Shown piece by piece: positions 54,633-59,425 of a stretch of 59,425 nt of DNA. Both the position numbers and the translations under genes were made by a program. The stretch covers positions 1 to 59,425 of the forward strand of contig JAHDCX010000019.1 in the NCBI GenBank assembly GCA_020629635.1, given 5' to 3'. The DNA comes from Acidimicrobiales bacterium (GTDB taxonomy: Bacteria > Actinomycetota > Acidimicrobiia > Acidimicrobiales > SHLQ01). The stretch's first letter is position 1. Every line of letters begins with the position of its first letter. The notes beneath the pieces were generated by a model. It ran no database searches. It saw nothing but the letters and a program-made list of their open reading frames with translations, and was not told where the DNA came from.

Positions 54633-56312
54633 TCAGGTGACGGTGAACCGAATCGTGTGGTGACCCTCCGCACCGTTCGGTGCGGGCGCCACTGGCAGAG
54701 GAGACTGGGTCTTCCCTGAGCGGTCGGTGGCACGCACTCGAGCGATCCACTCACCGGGTGTTGCGTCCCAGTCGAGCCGCCACTGCAACCAGGTCTCGTC
54801 CGACGTCGGGTCGCCGAGGGTCGCGGGGAGCCAGATGTCGTCGGGACCGAACGCCTGATCCCGTGGCGTGAGCGCGACCTCGACGGCCTCGATGCCGACG
54901 GTGGGCGACCAGGCGACTCCGCCGAGCGCAGTCTGTCCCGCATCGATTCGAGTACCCCCTCGCGGGACATCGATGCGTGACTGCGTTTTGATCGGACCTT
55001 CCTTCGACCATCCACGGGGCATCCAGAATCCGTCGACGCCATCCCACTCCGTGATCGTGATGCGTTCGATCCACTTGGTGGCGGACACGTAGCCGTAGAG
55101 CCCAGCGACCACCAACCGCGCCGGAAAGCCATGATTGATGGGCAAGGGCTCGCCGTTCATCTCGAGCGCGAGCAGTGTCGTGCGCCCGTCGTAGGCGAGT
55201 TCGGTCGGGAATCCGCACGTCCATCCATCGACGCTTCGCGAAAACACCTGGGTGTTCGGCAGGGTCGGATCGACACCGGCCTCATCGAGCAGGTCGGTGA
55301 GCGGGATTCCCCGCCACACGGCGTTCCCGACCAGATCACCGCCCACCGGATTGCTCACGCACGACAACGTGACTTCACGTTCGACGAAGTCGCGGCTGAC
55401 AAGGTCGTCGTAGCTGAACGTCAGCTCTTGTTCGACCATGCCGTCGATGGTGAGGGTCCATGTCGCGGGGTCGACCTGGGGTTTCACCAGCGCGGTGTCG
55501 ATCAAATAGAACTCGTCACGCGGAGAGATCGGCGTGATGCGTGGGGACAGACCGGCGATGTCGAACCCGGGTTGGACGGGTGCCGTCGTCGTCGTACTCG
55601 ACGCCGCGCTTTCGCCAGCTTGGAGAATCGCATCCCGAGCTTCTTCGGCTGCGCTCGTCCGGCCGATCCGTCCAGCCCCGACCAGCGCTGCGGTACCGAC
55701 TGCCGCACCGCCGAACGCAAGGAAACGTCGCCGGTCGGCCTGTTGGCTCAACGCGGTGCCGGGGATGATCACGCCGGCCGAGTTGATCGGTCGATGTGCT
55801 GCTCGAAGCAGGACGAACACGACGGCGAAACCGATCAGCGCGGCGATGACGGCGACCAGCCAGGACGCGGCCGCTTCCGTCCCTTCGACTCGACTCGCCG
55901 CGACGGCACCGACAACCCCGAATGCGGCGAACGACGCAGCTCCGAAGCGTGCCGAGGTCCGTGAGCGAATGCCGACGAACCAGCCGATCGTCAGCGCGGT
56001 TGCGACAATTCCTGCAAGCAGGAGCGGTTTCTGCATCGAGCCGAGGGTGTTGATCGACGTGGCGACGAGCGAGCCCGGTGTCAGGTCGATCACGCCCTCG
56101 CCGACGGCAACCACGAGCGAGGTGACGTCATCGCTGAGCCGGTCGGCGAGCTCGCCGACCGCGAGCGCAGCCGCAGCGCCGAGCACTCCAGCCCACCCGG
56201 CCGACGATGCTGTGACCCGAGATCCGACTGGGTGACGCGGGTCGTCGTGCGCCTCGTTGCTCCGGGTCGGGTCGGGTTGCTCCATGTCGAGAGTGTCGAC
56301 GTCGCCAGACAT
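54633..56312 (-). CDS. Membrane-tethered molybdopterin-dependent oxidoreductase, sulfite oxidase family
   Basis: 559 residues. Four N-terminal membrane helices (about 38-58, 97-115, 122-140, 150-170) precede a Tat-like DRRRFLAFGG segment (193-202), which anchors the catalytic part outside the membrane. The SUOX-type Mo domain (about 250-430) has the Mo-ligand Cys at C318 in TLSCVSNPVGG, then WRGIPLTDLLDEAG and GFPARLVVAGLYGYVSATKW. A Mo-dimerisation beta-sandwich (about 440-559, GVAWSPTVGIEAVEV) follows. The family moves electrons from a sulfite, nitrate-like or sulfoxide substrate to the respiratory chain; the substrate is not identifiable. CACACT lies 7 nt before the ATG. Confidence 0.88.
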   Translation of the reverse strand: MSGDVDTLDMEQPDPTRSNEAHDDPRHPVGSRVTASSAGWAGVLGAAAALAVGELADRLSDDVTSLVVAVGEGVIDLTPGSLVATSINTLGSMQKPLLLAGIVATALTIGWFVGIRSRTSARFGAASFAAFGVVGAVAASRVEGTEAAASWLVAVIAALIGFAVVFVLLRAAHRPINSAGVIIPGTALSQQADRRRFLAFGGAAVGTAALVGAGRIGRTSAAEEARDAILQAGESAASSTTTTAPVQPGFDIAGLSPRITPISPRDEFYLIDTALVKPQVDPATWTLTIDGMVEQELTFSYDDLVSRDFVEREVTLSCVSNPVGGDLVGNAVWRGIPLTDLLDEAGVDPTLPNTQVFSRSVDGWTCGFPTELAYDGRTTLLALEMNGEPLPINHGFPARLVVAGLYGYVSATKWIERITITEWDGVDGFWMPRGWSKEGPIKTQSRIDVPRGGTRIDAGQTALGGVAWSPTVGIEAVEVALTPRDQAFGPDDIWLPATLGDPTSDETWLQWRLDWDATPGEWIARVRATDRSGKTQSPLPVAPAPNGAEGHHTIRFTVT

Positions 56313-56319
56313 GGGATTG

Positions 56320-56325
56320 AGTGTG
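56320..56325 (-). promoter_or_regulatory. -10 box of a leaderless promoter, molybdoenzyme gene
   Basis: CACACT on the minus strand, 7 nt before the ATG at 56312; 18 bp separate it from the opposite-strand box of rsgA. Confidence 0.45.
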
Positions 56326-56342
56326 CCAGAGCGGCCGATCGC

Positions 56343-56348
56343 TACAGT
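56343..56348 (+). promoter_or_regulatory. -10 box of a leaderless promoter, rsgA
   Basis: TACAGT, then exactly 7 nt, then the ATG at 56356. It supports 56356 rather than the out-of-frame ATG at 56352. Confidence 0.6.
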
Positions 56349-56355
56349 CGCATGG

Positions 56356-57384
56356 ATGGAGCGTTCCGCGATCGTTCATCTCGGCTGGGACGCCGAATGG
56401 GAGGCGGTACTCGTCAGCGCGAGTGCGACGGGTGAGCCGGGGCGGATTTCTCGAGTCGAGCGCGGGGAATGCGACGTCATCACCGAGGCTGGCTCGACGC
56501 GAGCGTTCTCCGATTCCTTGCGCGCCCAGTCGGCCGTCGCCCCGGTCACGGGTGACTGGGTGACGATCATCCCCGACGAAGGTGGTCTGCCATCGATCGA
56601 GCGAGTCCTCGATCGACGAACGCTGCTCGTGCGTCGCGACCCGGGCGAACGCGAGGAGTATCAGCCCCTCGCCGCCAATGTCGGCGTCGTCTTTTTGGCC
56701 CATGGCCACGATCGGCCCTTTCGGCCCGGCAAGCTCGAACGATTCCTCGTCCTTGCGTGGAACTCGGGCGCTCGGCCCGTGGTCCTGTTGACGAAAGCCG
56801 ACCTGGCGAATGATGCGCAGGTCGACGAGACGGCCGCAGTGGTCAAAGCGGTGGCGCCCGGAGTCGACGTGATCGCCGTGAGCGCCGAGTCGGGACGCGG
56901 CATCTCGTTGCTTCGTCAGCTCATCGCCGACGCGGGCACCGGTACGATTCTCGGCGAATCCGGAGCCGGCAAATCGACACTCGTCAACGCACTCGTCGGA
57001 GCGGAGGTCCAAGAAACGGCGTCGGTCCGGAGCGGAGATGCGAAGGGTCGTCACACGACGATCACCAGAGATCTGATCGTCCTCGAGTCCGGTGGTTGCA
57101 TCATCGACACGCCGGGCGTGCGAGCGGTCGGGTTGTGGGACGCGCATGACGCGCTCGAGCAGGTCTTTGCCGACATCGTGGACCTTGCGGCCGCGTGCCG
57201 CTTCAACGACTGCACCCACGATCACGAGCCGGGCTGCGCCGTGCGTGAGGCCGTCGAGGACGGTCGGATCGACGAGCGGCGTTTGCAACGTTACGTGGCG
57301 ATGCAAGCCGAACTTGAAGAATCCGATCGCCGTCAGATCGAACGAGAGCGGTCGAAACAACGAAATCGCATTCGTCGGCGGTGA
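56356..57384 (+). CDS. rsgA: Ribosome small subunit-dependent GTPase A
   Basis: 342 residues. The OB fold (1-105) precedes the circularly permuted GTPase, whose motif order G4-G5-G1-G3 is the family hallmark: LLTKADL (about 145-151), SAESG (176-180), GESGAGKST (200-208) and DTPGVR (251-256). The C-terminal zinc knuckle CRFNDCTHDHEPGC uses C281, C286, H288 and C294. It clears assembly factors from maturing 30S subunits. The gene ends 101 bp before ftsH on the same strand, and each has its own leaderless box. Confidence 0.94.
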   Translation: MERSAIVHLGWDAEWEAVLVSASATGEPGRISRVERGECDVITEAGSTRAFSDSLRAQSAVAPVTGDWVTIIPDEGGLPSIERVLDRRTLLVRRDPGEREEYQPLAANVGVVFLAHGHDRPFRPGKLERFLVLAWNSGARPVVLLTKADLANDAQVDETAAVVKAVAPGVDVIAVSAESGRGISLLRQLIADAGTGTILGESGAGKSTLVNALVGAEVQETASVRSGDAKGRHTTITRDLIVLESGGCIIDTPGVRAVGLWDAHDALEQVFADIVDLAAACRFNDCTHDHEPGCAVREAVEDGRIDERRLQRYVAMQAELEESDRRQIERERSKQRNRIRRR

Positions 57385-57472
57385 CGGAACACGGCTGATC
57401 CGGAGTCTGAGTGGGTCGTGTCGGCGCGGCCCATGGGCCGTTCGGCCATATCGCCACCCCGGTGAGTCGATC

Positions 57473-57478
57473 TACCCT
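57473..57478 (+). promoter_or_regulatory. -10 box of a leaderless promoter, ftsH
   Basis: TACCCT, then exactly 7 nt, then the GTG at 57486. The open frame extends further upstream to 57411, but this spacing selects the GTG. Confidence 0.6.
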
Positions 57479-57485
57479 CGCCCTT

Positions 57486-59345
57486 GTGAGCTCCACGACA
57501 CGACTCCGAATCCTCTTGACCCTTCTGGCGATCTCGACGAGCTTTCTCGTCTTCGTCACCTTTCGAGCCGATGCGCCGGCGGTCGAACTGATCGACGACG
57601 TGAGTTACAGCGCATTGATGGATCGAATCGACGACCGATCGGTGGCCGAAGTCGAGCTTCGCCATGGCTCGAGCATCGTCGGCGTGACCTTCGACGACGG
57701 AACCGTCGCCCAGTCCCTGATTCCGCCAGGCGCCTACGACCACTTCGTCGAAACCGTCCTGGTCGCGCCGAACAACATCGAGATCACGACGACTCCCGCT
57801 CCGTCGGGGGGCTACGACTGGGTGGGGTTGGCCATTCGCCTCGCCCCGCTTGCGTTGATGATCGTCCTCGTGGTCCTGATCCTCAGCCGCATGGGCGGGG
57901 GCGCGCAACGCAAGAAGTTCCGCAACCGCACCCGCAAGAGCGGTGCAGAGCTTCCGTCGGTCACCTTCGACGATGTTGCCGGTTCCGATGAGGCAGTCAC
58001 CGAACTCTCTGAGATCCGTGACTTCCTGCTCGATCCTTCTCGATTCGCCGAGATCGGTGCCCGGATCCCGAAGGGCGTCCTCCTCTACGGTCCTCCCGGC
58101 ACCGGCAAAACGCTGCTGGCCCGCGCCGTCGCTGGCGAGGCCGGCGTGCCCTTCTACACGCTGTCCGGCTCGGACTTCGTCGACCGGTATGTCGGTGTCG
58201 GTGCCAGCCGGGTCCGAGACCTCTTCGATGAAGCCAAGAAAGAAGCCCCGGCGATCATCTTCGTCGACGAGATCGACGCCGTCGGTCGCCACCGCGGCGG
58301 CGGATCGCAGGGCAACGAAGAACGCGAGCAGACGCTCAATCAGCTCCTCGTCGAGATGGATGGCTTCGACGTCGACACTGGCGTCATCTTCATCGCGGCG
58401 ACCAACCGGCCCGACATCCTCGATCCCGCCTTGCTCCGACCCGGCCGGTTCGACCGTCAGGTCGCCGTCGACCGTCCCGATGTGGAGGGGCGTCGTCGGA
58501 TTCTCGAAGTGCACGCCGACGGAAAGCCACTGGGCGGCGACGTGTCGGCAGAAACGATCGCCCGTCGGACCCCCGGATTCACCGGCGCCGACCTCGCCAA
58601 CTTGTTGAACGAGGCCGCGTTGTTGGCCGCTCGCCGCTCGAAGGAGCACATTGGTCAGGCCGAGCTCGACGATGCGCTGGACCGGGTCATCGCCGGACCG
58701 GAAAAGGGCTCGAACACGCTCTCCGAGAAAGAGAAGTACATCATCGCCTACCACGAGGCGGGTCACGCCATCGTCGGCCACGTGCTGCCGAACGCGGACC
58801 CGATTCACAAGGTGTCGATCATCGCCCGCGGAAAGGCACTCGGCTGGACCCTGGCATTGCCTGAGCGCGACAAGTTCATGAAGAGCCGCTCCGAGCTGAG
58901 CGACGAGATGGCCATGCTTCTCGGGGGACGCATCGCCGAAGAGATCATCTTTGGTGACCCGACGACGGGCGCGGCCAACGACCTCGAACGAGTGTCGGCG
59001 ATCGCACGATCGATGGTCACGACGTTCGGGATGGCACCCGCCCTCGGATTGCAGAAGTTCGGCGTCGGAATCGGCGAGGCATACGCCGGATCGACTGCGC
59101 GCAACTACTCCGACGAGCTTGCCTCACAGATCGACGACGAGGTTCGTTCGCTCGTCGACCTCGCCGCCCAGGAAGCCCGAGAGATCCTCACCCTCCATCG
59201 GCCGGTCTTGGACCGGATGGCCGAGGCACTCATCGAACATGAGACGTTGGACCGTGACGCCCTGAACGGGATCTTCGGTGATCTCCCAGTGTTCGAGCCC
59301 GCCGGCCGTCCCAGCGCCGAACCGGTGGTCGCCGACCTGCGATGA
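57486..59345 (+). CDS. ftsH: ATP-dependent zinc metalloprotease FtsH
   Basis: 619 residues from GTG at 57486. Two membrane helices (about 7-26 and 118-136) flank a short external domain. The AAA module has Walker A GPPGTGKT (202-209), Walker [10 protein letters not shown], and SRH with [18 protein letters not shown]. The pore loop is FVDRYVGVG where FVEMFVGVG is usual; the aromatic position is kept as Tyr. The protease site is HEAGH (423-427), with the third ligand in GAANDLERV. It degrades misfolded membrane and soluble proteins in a hexamer. The C-terminal tail is short. Confidence 0.94.
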   Translation: MSSTTRLRILLTLLAISTSFLVFVTFRADAPAVELIDDVSYSALMDRIDDRSVAEVELRHGSSIVGVTFDDGTVAQSLIPPGAYDHFVETVLVAPNNIEITTTPAPSGGYDWVGLAIRLAPLALMIVLVVLILSRMGGGAQRKKFRNRTRKSGAELPSVTFDDVAGSDEAVTELSEIRDFLLDPSRFAEIGARIPKGVLLYGPPGTGKTLLARAVAGEAGVPFYTLSGSDFVDRYVGVGASRVRDLFDEAKKEAPAIIFVDEIDAVGRHRGGGSQGNEEREQTLNQLLVEMDGFDVDTGVIFIAATNRPDILDPALLRPGRFDRQVAVDRPDVEGRRRILEVHADGKPLGGDVSAETIARRTPGFTGADLANLLNEAALLAARRSKEHIGQAELDDALDRVIAGPEKGSNTLSEKEKYIIAYHEAGHAIVGHVLPNADPIHKVSIIARGKALGWTLALPERDKFMKSRSELSDEMAMLLGGRIAEEIIFGDPTTGAANDLERVSAIARSMVTTFGMAPALGLQKFGVGIGEAYAGSTARNYSDELASQIDDEVRSLVDLAAQEAREILTLHRPVLDRMAEALIEHETLDRDALNGIFGDLPVFEPAGRPSAEPVVADLR

Positions 59346-59425
59346 ACCTGTGACCACCCGCACAGCCGGGTGTGAACCGCCCTGGGTGTGATGGAGGCTC
59401 AGCTCATTTGTTTCCAACCCCGGTT
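59346..59425. other. Sequence after ftsH, no gene called
   Basis: Eighty bases. A 6-bp hairpin (CACCCG at 59355-59360 with CGGGTG at 59367-59372) lacks a T-run. The octamer GGGTGTGA occurs at 59368-59375 and again at 59384-59391. An ATG at 59391 opens a frame of 11 codons to the window end; it may be the start of the next gene but cannot be supported. Confidence 0.3.

Noticed and set aside
59355-59372. Hairpin after ftsH as a rho-independent terminator
   Set aside because: The stem is only 6 bp and no T-run follows it.

Overview
The window is GC-rich, densely coded DNA in which most third codon positions are C or G. Both leaderless promoters and F420-type enzymes appear. The gene content (an AddA/AddB-like nuclease pair, F420-type PPOX oxidoreductase, LAxTG-like cell-wall sorting tails, DUF5979 and DUF3152 proteins, giant SdrD-B/DUF11-type surface proteins) fits an actinomycetote, most likely an Acidimicrobiia (Ilumatobacter-like) lineage. 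That placement is inferred from protein families, not from a marker search. No RNA gene, CRISPR array, insertion sequence with a transposase, or origin was recognised. No stretch longer than about 300 bases lacks a gene.

Layout. 1-3.6 kb: a dimethylglycine/sarcosine-dehydrogenase-type enzyme (cut by the window edge), a rhodanese lipoprotein and a fibronectin-III lipoprotein. 3.6-12.95 kb: a 3046-residue wall-anchored protein built of 25 DUF5979-type modules, bracketed by two near-identical palindromic elements with perfect 30-bp arms. 12.95-18.3 kb: small metabolic genes (GNAT, a membrane protein, choline-sulfatase, a 2OG oxygenase, PPOX, a membrane protein, DUF2237), mostly on the minus strand. 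18.36-25.66 kb: a three-gene operon for an AddAB-like helicase-nuclease plus a small unknown protein. 25.7-27.9 kb: a tandem-FKBP lipoprotein and a YcaQ-type DNA glycosylase. 27.9-40.5 kb: a second giant surface protein (4194 residues) with about 18 modules of ~133 residues and an LALTG sorting tail. 40.5-44.5 kb: a GH13 glucosidase, YbaK, SurE and an amidohydrolase. 44.5-50.2 kb: a glycogen operon, glgA then a MalQ-like/GlgB fusion then an RTX-DUF3152 secreted protein. 50.3-53.2 kb: a secreted multidomain RTX protein. 53.3-59.4 kb: an AAA ATPase, a membrane-tethered sulfite-oxidase-like molybdoenzyme, rsgA and ftsH.

What stands out. The two giant proteins share an architecture (signal peptide, metal- or isopeptide-type beta-sandwich repeats, LAxTG-like sorting tail), and their internal repeats record recent and older duplications. 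The first contains a 415-bp block that is repeated almost perfectly and has a codon usage unlike the rest of the gene. The second shows a five-module higher-order period. Both look like fast-evolving adhesin or stalk proteins. Other notable points are the MalQ-GlgB fusion whose MalQ part has lost its nucleophile, a secreted protein with a degenerate SGNH domain, and a very regular leaderless promoter (xANNNT, 6-8 nt, start codon) in front of at least a dozen genes.
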